A stretch of DNA of 64,000 nucleotides from Falsochrobactrum shanghaiense (GTDB lineage: Bacteria; Pseudomonadota; Alphaproteobacteria; Rhizobiales; Rhizobiaceae): assembly GCF_003149535.1 (NCBI RefSeq), contig NZ_QGDB01000003.1, positions 124,001-188,000 of the forward strand, written 5' to 3'. Positions 47,244-57,933 of the stretch are shown here, in pieces. The notes under the pieces were generated by a model. That model did not search any database. It had not been told where the DNA came from and was given only the letters and a program-made list of their open reading frames with translations. Every line of letters starts with the position of its first letter. Positions within the stretch are counted from its first letter, which is position 1. The position numbers were made by a program, and so were the translations under genes.

Positions 47244-49736
47244 ATGGCGGGCAGAAATCAAACGCTGGAAGTGGACGAGCGGGCGCTTGTAAAAAGCGCA
47301 TCCGACGGCCTTGTGCGTTCACTATTGCCCGAACCATGGCAGGTTACGGTCGATGCCGATGAGCTCCCGCCTTGTCCGCAAGTCACGCCAGTCCGTTTTC
47401 ATGATTGGCTGATTGGAATTGCTGTCAGGCTATATGCGGCGTTCAGCACGGCATTAAGCCATGAAGCGGGCAGGGGCATATTTTTTCTGCTGGTGCCCGT
47501 GCTGGCAGGCTGCGGTGCGATCATCTATTTTGTCCTGCCTTTTGAATCGGCCTGGGTTTCGCTTCTGTCAATTCTTGCAGGATTGCTCGGCGCGCGCCTG
47601 CTGGCGCGCCGCTATTATCTGCCGGCGCAGATATTGACGCTCAGTCTTGCTTTGCTCCTGGGTATGATTGCCGGAAAGTTCGAGACCGAACGCAAAGCCA
47701 CACAAATGCTGGGTTCCGATGTGACGACTCGCATTACGGGCCGGGTCGTGGCGCTCGAATATCGCGATAATGAGACCTGGCGCGTCACCCTTGACCTGCT
47801 GGCAACAGAAAAGCCAAAGCTTCGTTATGCGCCGCAGCGCATAAGAATAGTTGCCCGTGATATTCCGGCCAATACCGTGATTGGCAGTGGATTGAACGGG
47901 TATGCCCGTTTGCGCGTGGCATCCGGTCCGGTAAGGCCCGGAAATTATGATTTCGCCTTTCATGCCTATTTTGCCGGTATCGGCGCTAATGGTTTTTTCA
48001 TGGGAACGCCGGGGCTTGCCGACATAGCCGAAACGACCGGTTTTGCGGCGCGGATTTCTGAAGCAATCGCCATGCTGCGCGTAACGATTTCAGAACGCAT
48101 ATCCCAAGTGCTTTCAGGAGAAGACGGCAGCGTTGCAGCCGCGCTGATCGCCGGGGAGCGCGCGGGCATCAGCGAAGAAACCAATGAAGATCTGCGCAAA
48201 TCCGGACTGGCGCATATCCTGTCGATTTCCGGATTGCACATGGCTTTGGCGGCTGGCGTTGTGATGTTGTCGCTTCGCACATTATTCGCGCTGTTTCCGG
48301 CATTCAGCGCGCGCCATCCGGTCAAGAAATACGCCGCTTTTCTTTCGCTGCTGAGCTGCACCTTTTATCTGGCAATGTCGGGCGCGGATGTTGCCGCCCA
48401 GCGCAGCTATGTGATGATTGCGGTCATGCTTTGCGCGCTGCTGTTCGACAGGGCTGCGCTGAGCATGCGCAATCTAGCTATCGCTGCGCTGACTATGATC
48501 GCAATTTCACCTCATGAAATTCTGGGGCCGAGCTTTCAGATGTCTTTTTCCGCGACCGCAGCCCTTATCGCAGCTTATGCGTGGTGGAGTGAGCGACGGG
48601 CCAGAAGGTATTCGGGAGAGGAAAAAGGCCAAGCGGGAACGAAGGGGCTTGTGACAAGAATTTTCCGGCCAGCGATGGCGACGGCCGGGACGTCTTTGGT
48701 CGCGGGTCTGGCGAGCGGAATATTTGCGGCATATCACTTCAACAATACCGCGCCGCTGGGACTGATCGGCAATGTGCTTGCACTGCCGGTCATCTCCCTT
48801 CTGGTGATGCCATTTGCTGTTCTCGCTCTGTTGCTCATGCCATTGCAGCTTGACTGGCTGCCTTTGCAAGTCATGGGCTTCGGCGTCTCGCTCGTTCGCA
48901 ATATTGCGAACCTTGTTGCCAGCCTGTCTCCTGACGGCAATCCGGGTTTCATGCCCGTTAGCTCGCTTTTGCTTTGGACAATGGCGGTTGTGATTACGGT
49001 GATCTGCACCACGCGATTGCGCTGGCTGGCGCTTCCTTTCGTGATTACCGGTCTGATCGTCTTCCTGAAAACGCCGCCTCCCGATATTCTGATCAGCGAA
49101 GATGCCAGGCTCGTTGCGGTTCGGCTGCCGGATGGCGATTATGCTGTCAATCTTAAAAGGCCGCCGCAATTTACGGCGCAAAACTGGAAAACGGCCTATT
49201 TGATCGATCAGTTCATCGCGCCGCAGCAAGCCGAAAAACATCAGGCAGGTTTTAATGAAAATGCTTTTATGTGCGAGGAAGGGGTCTGCACCATTCCGCT
49301 TCGAGATGGGCGGATGCTGGCCTATAGCGCGGATGCCGGAATGCGTGAAACTGCATGTAATATTGGAGATCTCGTCATCCTGGCGATGGCTGGCAAACAG
49401 AGCGGTTGTGATCGTCCCGGAGTTCTTGTCATCAACAAGCAGGAACTGGCGCTCAAAGGCACATTGGAAATAGGACTGGGCCAAAAACCGCTGGACATAT
49501 CTAAAAAAGCTGTAAGGGCGCCAAGCCATGATGAAGAACAATTGCTCGAAGAGGGCAATTTTCCTGCCTCATTCCTGCCGCTTGAGACATCAAGCGCCGC
49601 TGCTCAACCCGCATATGACGACCGGCTGAGCTTTGCGGTCGGTGCACCGGTCCGGCCATGGCACCTGCATCGGCTCTATTCGCGGCCTGCGCGGGGATTG
49701 CCGGAACGAAAATATCCGGGAAAATCCGGCAATTAA
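47244..49736 (+). CDS. comEC: ComEC/Rec2-family membrane protein without a clear nuclease domain
   Basis: 830 residues from the ATG at 47244, with GGCGGGGG upstream. An N-terminal membrane part and DUF4131 domain (about 150-260) come before the Competence domain, which has the signature SGLAHILSISGLHMALAAGV and about eight membrane helices to residue 590. ComEC forms the inner-membrane channel for DNA uptake. The C-terminal part (about 600-830) shows no HxHxDH metallo-beta-lactamase motif, and has cysteine pairs instead (CEEGVC). The stop codon coincides with the start of a repeat. Confidence 0.85.
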   Translation: MAGRNQTLEVDERALVKSASDGLVRSLLPEPWQVTVDADELPPCPQVTPVRFHDWLIGIAVRLYAAFSTALSHEAGRGIFFLLVPVLAGCGAIIYFVLPFESAWVSLLSILAGLLGARLLARRYYLPAQILTLSLALLLGMIAGKFETERKATQMLGSDVTTRITGRVVALEYRDNETWRVTLDLLATEKPKLRYAPQRIRIVARDIPANTVIGSGLNGYARLRVASGPVRPGNYDFAFHAYFAGIGANGFFMGTPGLADIAETTGFAARISEAIAMLRVTISERISQVLSGEDGSVAAALIAGERAGISEETNEDLRKSGLAHILSISGLHMALAAGVVMLSLRTLFALFPAFSARHPVKKYAAFLSLLSCTFYLAMSGADVAAQRSYVMIAVMLCALLFDRAALSMRNLAIAALTMIAISPHEILGPSFQMSFSATAALIAAYAWWSERRARRYSGEEKGQAGTKGLVTRIFRPAMATAGTSLVAGLASGIFAAYHFNNTAPLGLIGNVLALPVISLLVMPFAVLALLLMPLQLDWLPLQVMGFGVSLVRNIANLVASLSPDGNPGFMPVSSLLLWTMAVVITVICTTRLRWLALPFVITGLIVFLKTPPPDILISEDARLVAVRLPDGDYAVNLKRPPQFTAQNWKTAYLIDQFIAPQQAEKHQAGFNENAFMCEEGVCTIPLRDGRMLAYSADAGMRETACNIGDLVILAMAGKQSGCDRPGVLVINKQELALKGTLEIGLGQKPLDISKKAVRAPSHDEEQLLEEGNFPASFLPLETSSAAAQPAYDDRLSFAVGAPVRPWHLHRLYSRPARGLPERKYPGKSGN

Positions 49737-49775
49737 AGCGTGTCGCGATCTTTCAGGTGCGCTCTTTACGCTTTA
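49734..49775. repeat. Half copy of the TAAAGC...GCTTTA repeat at the comEC stop codon
   Basis: Bases 49734-49775 begin TAAAGCGTGTCGCGATCTTT and end GCTTTA, like the left half of the long form at 62782-62887. The comEC stop TAA is the first three bases. Confidence 0.75.
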
Positions 49776-49833
49776 ACTTGTTGTTTTTACCTACTATTCC
49801 GGCCGCATCATGAGCGCTTTTTCCGGGAGCCCT

Positions 49834-50553
49834 CTAAGCATAGCGTCGTATAAGCCCGATGAGTTTGCCCTGTACCTGAACCCGGTCGGGTCCGAAAATA
49901 CGCGTTTCATAGGCGGGATTGGCTGCTTCGAGTGCAATCGACGCGCCTTTGCGGCGAAAACGTTTCAACGTCGCTTCCTCATCGTCAACGAGCGCCACGA
50001 TGATTTCACCCGGATTGGCCGTATCGCCACGTTTGATAATGACGGTATCGCCATCAAAAATACCCGCTTCGATCATCGAGTCGCCCTTGACTTCGAGGGC
50101 ATAATGTTCGCCGGGGCCGATCATTTCAGGCGGCAGGCTGAGCGAATGGGTCTGATTCTGGATGGCGGAAATGGGAACACCGGCTGCAATCCGTCCCATG
50201 ACCGGAATGGAAACGGTAGCAGAAGCCGTCTCAATGGCGCTTGCGGCATGAGGGGCAGGGGGGCGGGCGGTTTTACCGAGACTGCCTTCTATGACGCTTG
50301 GCGCAAACTTCTTCTGCGCATTAAGGCCGGGCGCAATGGAATCAGGCAATCTGAGCACTTCCAAGGCTCTTGCACGATTGGGAAGCCTGCGGATGAAGCC
50401 ACGCTCTTCAAGCGCAGTGATCAGCCGGTGAATGCCCGACTTGGAAGCAAGATTAAGCGCTTCCTTCATCTCATCGAAAGAGGGCGGGATCCCGGTCTCT
50501 TTAAGACGCTCGTGAATGAATAGCAGAAGTTCGTGCTGCTTGCGGGTTAACAT
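49834..50553 (-). CDS. lexA: SOS repressor LexA
   Basis: 239 residues from the ATG at 50553. Winged-helix DNA-binding domain (1-70, [20 protein letters not shown]), a linker unlike close relatives, and an S24 domain with the cleavage site A124-G125 ([10 protein letters not shown]), S159 (VKGDSMI) and K197 (EEATLKRF). It represses DNA-damage genes and cuts itself with RecA. An SOS box lies in its own upstream region, so it is autoregulated. It lies 152 bases downstream of moeA, possibly as a separate unit. Confidence 0.96.
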   Translation of the reverse strand: MLTRKQHELLLFIHERLKETGIPPSFDEMKEALNLASKSGIHRLITALEERGFIRRLPNRARALEVLRLPDSIAPGLNAQKKFAPSVIEGSLGKTARPPAPHAASAIETASATVSIPVMGRIAAGVPISAIQNQTHSLSLPPEMIGPGEHYALEVKGDSMIEAGIFDGDTVIIKRGDTANPGEIIVALVDDEEATLKRFRRKGASIALEAANPAYETRIFGPDRVQVQGKLIGLIRRYA

Positions 50554-50610
50554 GCGTAATCCCTCCCGGCCCAGAATCAAGTAAAAACAAACGCAGAACA
50601 AACACTATAT

Positions 50611-50625
50611 GTTCCAGTCTTGTTC
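50611..50625 (-). promoter_or_regulatory. SOS box of lexA (GTTC-N7-GTTC)
   Basis: GTTC (50611-50614), seven bases, GTTC (50622-50625) is the direct-repeat SOS box of alphaproteobacteria. It lies 58 bases upstream of the lexA start, fit for autoregulation. Confidence 0.88.
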
Positions 50626-50705
50626 TGCAATGGTTTTAAAATTATTAATAGGTGCTGAAATAAGAACCAGGAGCGGCTGATAGGGCTTTTGAAATAATCG
50701 CTCTC

Positions 50706-51920
50706 TTAGAGCATCAGGACATGGCACGGATCGCCTATTGATGCAGCAGGTGCGCCGGGTTCACGAATAAGAAGAGCGTCGGCCTTTGCCAAAGCCGAAA
50801 GCATGGATGAATCCTGCGTCGGAAACGGGGTTGCGACCAATGCTCCGTCATCGGAGCGCTTCAGTGTTGCGCGGATATAATCGCGACGCTCCTTGTTGGG
50901 GGGAAAGGCTGCGCCGAGCTGTGCCGCTCTTATATCGGCGGTTAAATCGGTGCCCGATAATCTTGCGATCAGGGGGCGCAGGAAAACCAGCGAACATACA
51001 AGACTTGAAACGGGATTTCCGGGCAGGCCGATGACATGAACAGCCTTGCCCAAAACAGTCTTGCGGCCATACATGAGAGGCTTTCCGGGGCGCATGGCTA
51101 TTTTCCAGAAATCGAGATCAACTCCGCAATTGCGTAGTGCGCCATGGATGAAATCACGTTCTCCCACGGACGCGCCGCCGATGGTCACGAGAATATCGCT
51201 GTTGCCATCGAGGGCAGCGCTGATTGCGGCTTCGATCAGCGCGGGATCGTCGCGAATAATGCCGAGATCCTCCGCAATGCCTCCAGATCGCCGCACAATT
51301 TCGGCTATGCCGACACTGTTTGATGCCACGATCTGATCAGGACCGGGCGCCGTGCCGGGAGATACGAGTTCGTCTCCGGTAGCGAGAATGGCAATGCGCG
51401 GTTTTGCGAATACCGAGATCGTGTTGTTGCCGCTTGCTGCTGCCAGTGACAGGGAAGGCCCGTCGAGTTCCCGCCCAACCGGCAATAAGGAATCATCCGG
51501 TGCAAAATCGAGGCCAGCGCGACGGATATGGCGCGTTTTATCGATGCCTTCGAGAATGGCCAGCTTATTGCCAGCGCGCTGCGTGTGCTCCTGAATGACG
51601 ACAGTATCGGCTTTTTCCGGCAAGGGAGCGCCTGTAAATATGCGCACGGCCTGCCCGGAAGAAAGCTCCCCGGCAAAACGCTGGCCAGCCGACGATTCGC
51701 CGATGATCTCAAGCTCCAGGGGATATGTAATTTGTTCCGGCGCGATCAGCGCATAGCCATCCATGGCTGAGCAGTCGAATGGCGGCTGCATAAGGCGGGC
51801 GGTTACCGGTTCAGCGACAATGCGCCCGCCTGCCGAAGCGAGCGCAAGCTGTTCGGTTTCTTGAGGCTTAGCCCCTTCCAATATGCGGCGCAGCGCCTCA
51901 TCCACAGGAAGAAGAGTCAT
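50706..51920 (-). CDS. moeA: Molybdopterin molybdotransferase MoeA
   Basis: 404 residues from the ATG at 51920. It inserts molybdate into the adenylated pterin cofactor. Family marks: PPFDCSAMDGYALIA, GAPLPEKADTVVIQE, and DILVTIGGASVGERDFIHGA near residue 250, then IGLPGNPVSSLVCSLVFLRP. The C-terminal domain IV is complete. It starts 25 bases after moaC; the two belong to one unit. Confidence 0.94.
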   Translation of the reverse strand: MTLLPVDEALRRILEGAKPQETEQLALASAGGRIVAEPVTARLMQPPFDCSAMDGYALIAPEQITYPLELEIIGESSAGQRFAGELSSGQAVRIFTGAPLPEKADTVVIQEHTQRAGNKLAILEGIDKTRHIRRAGLDFAPDDSLLPVGRELDGPSLSLAAASGNNTISVFAKPRIAILATGDELVSPGTAPGPDQIVASNSVGIAEIVRRSGGIAEDLGIIRDDPALIEAAISAALDGNSDILVTIGGASVGERDFIHGALRNCGVDLDFWKIAMRPGKPLMYGRKTVLGKAVHVIGLPGNPVSSLVCSLVFLRPLIARLSGTDLTADIRAAQLGAAFPPNKERRDYIRATLKRSDDGALVATPFPTQDSSMLSALAKADALLIREPGAPAASIGDPCHVLML

Positions 51921-51945
51921 CGCGTTTAATCCTCTACCGAAAATG

Positions 51946-52422
51946 TCAGGCTTTCCAGTTGCCTGATTTGCCACCGCTTTTTTCGATCACGCGGATTGTG
52001 GTGATTTCCATGTGGCGGTCAACGGCCTTGGCCATGTCGTATATGGTCAGGCAAGCGACGGAAACAGCCGTCAAGGCTTCCATTTCGACGCCGGTGCGTC
52101 CTTTGAGTTTTGCCGTTGCGCGCACGCGCAAGCCGGGCAAGCTTTTATCCGCTTCGATTTCCAGCGAAACCTTTGTCAGCATCAGGGGATGGCATAAGGG
52201 GATCAGATCAGTCGTTTTCTTTGCTGCCATGATTCCGGCAAGCCGCGCCGTGCCGATGACATCGCCCTTTGCGGCATTGCCCTCAAGGATGAGGGCCAGC
52301 GTTTCGGGCTTCATCCGAATTGCACCTTCTGCCGCAGCCAGGCGCTCGGTTTCATCCTTGCCGCTGACATCCACCATATTGGCGGAGCCGGTCTGATCAA
52401 GATGTGTGAGCCTTGACGCCAT
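51946..52422 (-). CDS. moaC: Cyclic pyranopterin monophosphate synthase MoaC
   Basis: 158 residues. It completes cyclic pyranopterin monophosphate in molybdenum cofactor synthesis. The motifs [58 protein letters not shown] and [12 protein letters not shown] are exactly those of the family. It starts 3 bases after trpC and ends 25 before moeA; moaA is not in the window. Confidence 0.95.
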   Translation of the reverse strand: MASRLTHLDQTGSANMVDVSGKDETERLAAAEGAIRMKPETLALILEGNAAKGDVIGTARLAGIMAAKKTTDLIPLCHPLMLTKVSLEIEADKSLPGLRVRATAKLKGRTGVEMEALTAVSVACLTIYDMAKAVDRHMEITTIRVIEKSGGKSGNWKA

Positions 52423-52425
52423 GGC

Positions 52426-53226
52426 TCAAGCCGCACCTGTCAGCAATTGGCGGGTCGCTGCGGCAACGTCGCTTTGGCGCATGAGGCTTTCACCAATCAG
52501 GAATGTGCCGATGCCGGATTTTTCAAGCCGCAGGCAATCATCATGAGTGAAAATGCCGCTCTCGCCCACCAGCAACCGGTCGGAAGGGGCCATGCCTGCC
52601 AATCGTTCGCAAACGGCCAGATCGACTTCAAACGTACGCAGATTGCGGTTGTTAATACCGACCAGACGGGAGGAAAGCTTGAGCGCACGCTCCATCTCCG
52701 CTTCGTCATGCACTTCGATGAGAGCGTCCATACCCAGTTCGAACGCGGTTTCCTCCAGTGCTTTTGCGAGATCGTCATCAACACTGGCGAGGATGATGAG
52801 AATGCAATCCGCGCCCCAGTTGCGCGCTTCATAAACCTGATAGGTGTCGAAAAGAAAATCTTTGCGCAATGCTGGCAGCGAGCAGGCATTGCGTGCAGCC
52901 ATCAGAAACTCCGGCGCGCCCTGAAACGAGGGGGTATCGGTCAGCACAGACAGGCAGGCAGCGCCGCCATCTTCATAGGCTTTGGCCAGTGCTGGCGGAT
53001 CGAAATCGGGCCGAATCAGACCCTTGGACGGGCTGGCCTTCTTGATTTCTGCAATGAGCGCGAATTTGTCCGCTGCACGCCGGGACTCAAGCGCCTTGAG
53101 AAAACCGCGCGTTGCCGGTTGATCCTTTGTCTGCGCCTTGAGTTCTTCGAGCGGAAGACGAGCTTTGGCGGCTGCAATCTCATCACGCTTATAGGCTTCG
53201 ATCTTACGCAGAATATCGGTGGACAT
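52426..53226 (-). CDS. trpC: Indole-3-glycerol phosphate synthase
   Basis: 266 residues. It closes the indole ring in tryptophan synthesis. TIM barrel with [40 protein letters not shown], and [16 protein letters not shown]. It is not fused with TrpF. It lies 15 bases after trpD and 3 before moaC, so translation is tightly linked. Confidence 0.96.
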   Translation of the reverse strand: MSTDILRKIEAYKRDEIAAAKARLPLEELKAQTKDQPATRGFLKALESRRAADKFALIAEIKKASPSKGLIRPDFDPPALAKAYEDGGAACLSVLTDTPSFQGAPEFLMAARNACSLPALRKDFLFDTYQVYEARNWGADCILIILASVDDDLAKALEETAFELGMDALIEVHDEAEMERALKLSSRLVGINNRNLRTFEVDLAVCERLAGMAPSDRLLVGESGIFTHDDCLRLEKSGIGTFLIGESLMRQSDVAAATRQLLTGAA

Positions 53227-53241
53227 GATGCAATCCTTCCG

Positions 53242-54261
53242 TCAGAGGGGGTGGTCATTGGTGACGGCGATCACCTTTTGCAGAACTGTCAGCGCCGCAC
53301 CGCTGTCGATAGACCGGGCAGCGAGGGCAATGCCCTCCCTGATGTCTTCCACCTTGCCGGCAATGACCAGTGCGGCTGCGGAGTTGAGCAGCACTATGTC
53401 GCGATAGGCATTTTTCTGCCCTTCAAGGACACCCAGCAGCGCCTTTGCATTTTCCGCGGCTTCCCCGCCCTTCAATTCGGAAAAATCGACCCGGCGAAGT
53501 CCGACATCTTCAGGCTCGATCTCGAAGGTGCGGATATTGCCGTTTTCAAGGGCGGCGATCTTCGTGGTGCCGGCGGTGGTCATTTCATCCAGACCGTCGC
53601 CATAGACGACCCATACGGTTTCGGAGCCAAGCTCCTTCAACACCTGCGCCAGCGGCTCGACCCAATCGGCGGAATATACTCCGAGAAGCTGTCGCTTCAC
53701 GCCTGCGGGGTTGGACAGGGGGCCAAGCAGGTTGAAGATCGTACGTGTGCCCAGTTCGACGCGCGAGGGGCCGACATGGCGCATGGCCGAGTGATGGGTA
53801 GGGGCAAACATGAAGCCAAGACCTGCTTCATTGATGCAGCGCCCGATCGTGCCGGCATCCGCTTCGATATTGACGCCAAGTGCTGCCAGCGCATCGGCTG
53901 CGCCCGAACGCGAGGAAAGCGCGCGATTGCCATGCTTGGCAACGGGCACGCCTGCGCCTGCAACGACAAAGGCAGAACAGCTCGATACATTATAGGAACC
54001 CGACTGGTCGCCGCCGGTGCCGACAATATCAACTGCATCGATCGGGGCTGAGACCGGAAGCATGCGCGCGCGCATGGAAGCAACCGCGCCTGCGATTTCC
54101 GGCACGGTCTCGCCGCGCACACGCAAGGCCATGAGGAAACCGCCAATCTGTGAAGGCGTCGCCTGACCGGACATCATGATGTCGAAGGCGGCTTTCGAAT
54201 CCTCGAATGACAGAGGCGCGCCGGAGGCGGCCTTTGCGATATAGGGTTTTAGATCGGCCAT
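53242..54261 (-). CDS. trpD: Anthranilate phosphoribosyltransferase
   Basis: 339 residues. It couples anthranilate with PRPP. Glycine-rich PRPP site [18 protein letters not shown], then [20 protein letters not shown] and MHxS-like [20 protein letters not shown]. It lies 20 bases after ppiD and 15 before trpC. No trpE in the window; in this order it is elsewhere. Confidence 0.96.
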   Translation of the reverse strand: MADLKPYIAKAASGAPLSFEDSKAAFDIMMSGQATPSQIGGFLMALRVRGETVPEIAGAVASMRARMLPVSAPIDAVDIVGTGGDQSGSYNVSSCSAFVVAGAGVPVAKHGNRALSSRSGAADALAALGVNIEADAGTIGRCINEAGLGFMFAPTHHSAMRHVGPSRVELGTRTIFNLLGPLSNPAGVKRQLLGVYSADWVEPLAQVLKELGSETVWVVYGDGLDEMTTAGTTKIAALENGNIRTFEIEPEDVGLRRVDFSELKGGEAAENAKALLGVLEGQKNAYRDIVLLNSAAALVIAGKVEDIREGIALAARSIDSGAALTVLQKVIAVTNDHPL

Positions 54262-54281
54262 TTTCTCTTACCTGTTCGTGA

Positions 54282-56168
54282 TCAGAAGGCGAGGGCGTTG
54301 TTTATGACGCTTTGATTGACCCTGACCGGATATTGTTTTTGCAATTCGCCGACCAATTGTTCGAGAATGTCATCTCCAAGCCGCGCGGACAGATAGTCCT
54401 GCTGTTCCTGGGAAATAGCCTCTGGCCCCGAGGCGGTTGGCTCCGTCACTTCGACCACCTTGAAGAGTGTCTGCGCGTCGCCCGAAGGCATGATCGCGGT
54501 GCCTGTATGCGCATTGGCGCCGCGGAAGACCTGAGCGGTCACCGCCGAGCCGAATTCCGCATCATTGGTGTTGCGGGTAACGCCATGCTTCGTCTGCACT
54601 TCGGTGCCAGCTTCGGCAGCGATCGCCTCAAGTGTCTCGCCGCCATCAAGACGCTTTTTCAGCTCTTGCATGCGCTGGTCAAGCCGCTTGAGGGCCTCTT
54701 CTTCCTTCCATGCAGCAACAACCTTGTCCTTGACTTCATCGAGGGTCCGTTCGCGCGCCGGCGTGACTTCGTCCACCTGATACCAGAGATAGCCTGCATT
54801 GCCCAATGTCAGCGCGTCATTGTCGAAGCCCTGATCTGCCTCGAAAGAGGCCGCGAGCAGGTTTTCGGCATTGGGCAGATCGACCACGTTTCCGTCCATA
54901 TCGACGCCTTGCGCATCGATTGGGTTAGGGGTGACGGCCTTGAGGTTGAGCCCGCTTGCGGCTTCGGCCATGGAGGTGCCTTCCGAACGCGCCATTTCAT
55001 AGCTGTCATGAATGCCGGTGAGGCTGCTCAAGGCGATATTGCTGGCCACCGTGTTACGGATTTCGTTTTCAACCTCGCTCAATGGCTTGGTATGCGCCGG
55101 GTCGATTTTGGTAACACGGAGAAGAACCGGCCCGAACAGACCGTTCACCACTTCACTGACCTGGCCTTCTCCGAGTGCGAAAGCGGATTCGGCGATGACC
55201 GGATCGGGCAGGGCCGATTGTTCAAAGGTTCCCAGCAGCAGATCGGATTCCGACTTGCCTTGCTCGCCGGCGATGGCTTCAAAGCTCGTCCCTGCGAGGA
55301 TTTTCTGATGGGCGGTCTGTGCCGATGCTTCGTCGACAAAGCTCAACTGCTCTATCGTGCGGGTTTCCTGCTTGCTGAAGCTGCCACGATTTTTTGTATA
55401 ATAATCGTCAATCTCCTCCTGGGTTACGGCGGAGGGATCGGCAATATCTGACGGCTCCAGCTTCACATAGGTGATCTTGCGATATTCTGGTGCCTGATAT
55501 TCGTCTTTATGGCTTTCGAAATAGGTCTTGAGGACATCGTCGGAAGGCGCAGGGATATTATCGGCGGTCTCGACGGACAGCGTGATATAATCGACGTTGC
55601 GGCTTTCCCCCTGATAAAGCGCCAGAGCCTTGAGCATGGCGTCGGGCATTTTAATGCCATCGGTTGCCGCTTCCACTACCTGCTGGCGGCGGGCCACATT
55701 GGCGCGATTCTCCAGATAGTCTTCGGCGCGAATGCCCGCCTGACGCAAAACGGCGTCAAACTGGGCGCGGCTGAAATTACCGCTGCCATCCTGAAATGAA
55801 GGATCCTGCGCTGTCAGGCGGGCGATTCCATCTTTGGAAAGGCCCAGTTGCATCTTGCGGGCTTCTTCATCAAGGACGACACCTGCCGCAAGCTGCGCGA
55901 GAACCTGATTTTCTATACCCAGTGATTGCGCCTGTTCGCGGGTCAGCCGCTGACGAAATTGCTGCGACAGGCGAATGAGCTGTTGTTCATAGGCAAAACG
56001 GTAATCGGTTGCGCTGACTTCCGACTTTCCGGCGCTCAATGCAGCATTGCCACCCGTATTGCCCTGAAAAGCGTCGGATATGCCCCAGACGGCAAAGCTT
56101 AACACAAGCAGGCCAAGCAGGAATTTGGCGACCCAGGATCGGGCGGCATTACGCAAGCTGTCGAGCAT
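54282..56168 (-). CDS. ppiD: PpiD-like periplasmic peptidyl-prolyl isomerase
   Basis: 628 residues from the ATG at 56168. One N-terminal membrane helix (about 17-36, FLLGLLVLSFAVWG) anchors it in the inner membrane. A SurA-like N domain (about 40-200), a parvulin-type domain (about 265-365, FSKQETRTIEQLSFVDEASA), and a second SurA-like part follow. Such proteins help fold exported proteins near SecYEG. It begins the leftward group with trpD, trpC, moaC and moeA. Parvulin active-site residues seem only partly kept. Confidence 0.88.
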   Translation of the reverse strand: MLDSLRNAARSWVAKFLLGLLVLSFAVWGISDAFQGNTGGNAALSAGKSEVSATDYRFAYEQQLIRLSQQFRQRLTREQAQSLGIENQVLAQLAAGVVLDEEARKMQLGLSKDGIARLTAQDPSFQDGSGNFSRAQFDAVLRQAGIRAEDYLENRANVARRQQVVEAATDGIKMPDAMLKALALYQGESRNVDYITLSVETADNIPAPSDDVLKTYFESHKDEYQAPEYRKITYVKLEPSDIADPSAVTQEEIDDYYTKNRGSFSKQETRTIEQLSFVDEASAQTAHQKILAGTSFEAIAGEQGKSESDLLLGTFEQSALPDPVIAESAFALGEGQVSEVVNGLFGPVLLRVTKIDPAHTKPLSEVENEIRNTVASNIALSSLTGIHDSYEMARSEGTSMAEAASGLNLKAVTPNPIDAQGVDMDGNVVDLPNAENLLAASFEADQGFDNDALTLGNAGYLWYQVDEVTPARERTLDEVKDKVVAAWKEEEALKRLDQRMQELKKRLDGGETLEAIAAEAGTEVQTKHGVTRNTNDAEFGSAVTAQVFRGANAHTGTAIMPSGDAQTLFKVVEVTEPTASGPEAISQEQQDYLSARLGDDILEQLVGELQKQYPVRVNQSVINNALAF

Positions 56169-56379
56169 CGGAAACCCTTCAAGAACAGAATAAAGCGCGG
56201 CTTTTAGTATAGAAGCCAAAAGAGGGGATAACCCCAAGCTAGGCCCTGATGCAAGGTCTCATTGAATATCAGGCTCCGAGAAGATTGCATTGAAGGACAA
56301 ATACGCTTAGTCAGGGCGAAATCATGCGCTCCGTATTGTTATCGATCGAGGGAGCGTTGCTCAAGGCGAGGAGAATGCG

Positions 56380-57144
56380 ATGACTCCGGGAATCCGTCCG
56401 TTGGTGGCAGGCAACTGGAAAATGAATGGCACGGGAGAATCCCTGACGGAACTGCGCGCGATAGCAGCAGGGTTGAGTTCCGATCTGGGGCGCAAGCTGG
56501 ATGCCGTCATCTGTGTTCCGGCAACATTATTGTCGCGTGCGGCGGAAACGCTGGAGAGCGAGGCTGTCGCATTGGGCGGGCAGGACTGCCACCAAAAGAG
56601 TTCAGGCGCGCATACGGGCGAAATTTCCGCGCCCATGCTGAAAGAGGCAGGCGCAAGCCACGTTATTCTGGGGCATTCGGAACGCCGTACCGATCATTTT
56701 GAGACCAATGCGCTGATCTGCAGTAAAACCGAAGCCGCCTGGGCTGCCGGTCTGGTCGCCATTGTTTGCGTCGGCGAAACTGCCGATGAGAGAAAAGCAG
56801 AACGCACGCTTGAAGTCATCGGCGCGCAGCTTGCCGCTTCGCTGCCGGAAGGCGTGAATGCAGAAAATACGATTGTTGCCTATGAACCTGTCTGGGCGAT
56901 CGGGACGGGGCTGACGCCGACTGTTCAGGATGTGCGTGCTGCCCATGCTTTCATGAGAGAAAAGCTCGCCGAACGTTTTGGCGCCAGCGGCACGCATCTG
57001 CGTTTGCTTTATGGCGGTTCGGTCAAGCCCTCCAATGCTGCTGAATTGCTGGGTGTGGCCGATGTCGATGGTGCGCTGGTCGGCGGCGCAAGCTTGAAAG
57101 CCAGCGACTTCCTTGCCATATGCGAAGCCTATCGCAATCTGTAA
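56380..57144 (+). CDS. tpiA: Triosephosphate isomerase
   Basis: 254 residues. It interconverts dihydroxyacetone phosphate and glyceraldehyde 3-phosphate. Residues N12 and K14 (AGNWKMNGT), the catalytic His in LGHSERR, the catalytic Glu in [11 protein letters not shown], and the loop YGGSVKPSN are all present. GGCGAGGAGAA precedes the ATG. It is divergent from ppiD. Confidence 0.96.
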   Translation: MTPGIRPLVAGNWKMNGTGESLTELRAIAAGLSSDLGRKLDAVICVPATLLSRAAETLESEAVALGGQDCHQKSSGAHTGEISAPMLKEAGASHVILGHSERRTDHFETNALICSKTEAAWAAGLVAIVCVGETADERKAERTLEVIGAQLAASLPEGVNAENTIVAYEPVWAIGTGLTPTVQDVRAAHAFMREKLAERFGASGTHLRLLYGGSVKPSNAAELLGVADVDGALVGGASLKASDFLAICEAYRNL

Positions 57145-57296
57145 GTGTCGTTCGAGCCTGATAATCTATCCCGGCACGGGGCTTGGATTATGATGTAATT
57201 GGGTGTAAAGAGCCGCTTTGTCTGGTTGTATCATCATCAGGCCGGGTGCAAATTTGCCGCTACGGCATTAATTCAGAGATATAAAGACCGTAACCT

Positions 57297-57707
57297 ATGC
57301 AGACTGTAGTCATTGTCATTCATTTGTTGATCGTCCTGGCGCTGGTTGGCGTGGTGCTTATCCAGCGCTCCGAAGGCGGTGGCCTGGGTATCGGCGGCGG
57401 TTCGGGCTTTATGACGGCGCGCGGAGCCAGCAATGCGCTGACCCGTACAACCGCTATTCTGGCCGCAGCATTTTTTGCGACCTCGCTTCTTCTTGGCATC
57501 ATGGCGCGCTTTGGCGACAGTCCAACCGATATTCTTGACCGCATTCCGGCAGCAACCGGCAGCCAGACCCAGCCTGCCGGGGGAACCGGTACAGGCGGCG
57601 GCATTCTGGATCAGCTGGGGGGCGAGTCATCGCGTACGGGCAATGATGTTCCCGCGCCGGAAACGGCTCCGGCAGGATCGAGCAGTCCGGTTCCGGACTC
57701 GCAATAA
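57297..57707 (+). CDS. secG: Protein translocase subunit SecG
   Basis: 136 residues. Two membrane helices (about 3-22 and 55-72) with the conserved VLIQRSEGGGLGIGGG segment and an FMTARGASNALTRTTAIL loop. The C-terminal tail (about 85-136) is Gly/Pro/Thr/Ser-rich, as in other alphaproteobacteria, longer than E. coli SecG (110). It is part of SecYEG. Placement after tpiA is usual. Confidence 0.93.
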   Translation: MQTVVIVIHLLIVLALVGVVLIQRSEGGGLGIGGGSGFMTARGASNALTRTTAILAAAFFATSLLLGIMARFGDSPTDILDRIPAATGSQTQPAGGTGTGGGILDQLGGESSRTGNDVPAPETAPAGSSSPVPDSQ

Positions 57708-57727
57708 GCCGCTTCCAAAATGAATTT

Positions 57728-57758
57728 GAAAACCGGCCAGCAGGCCGGTTTTCTTTTT
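57728..57758 (+). terminator. Terminator of secG
   Basis: GAAAACCGGCC (57728-57738) pairs with GGCCGGTTTTC (57743-57753), followed by TTTTT. Confidence 0.9.
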
Positions 57759-57933
57759 GTTAACCATCTTTTCCCAAAGTGTTGCATGCAGGCAATAGGG
57801 GCTTGGGAATCGTTGGGGATTGGCCTGCGATGAATTGAGTAAGGCAACCATTTCCCGTATGAGAAACGAAAGCCTGAACGTTACGAAGCGACAGGTGTTT
57901 TTCCCGTTTATGGCCGGAATTCAGGAACTGAAC

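Noticed and set aside
52447-54051. A 534-codon plus-strand frame opposite trpC-trpD
   Set aside because: It covers the junction of two certain genes on the other strand; composition is that of a shadow.
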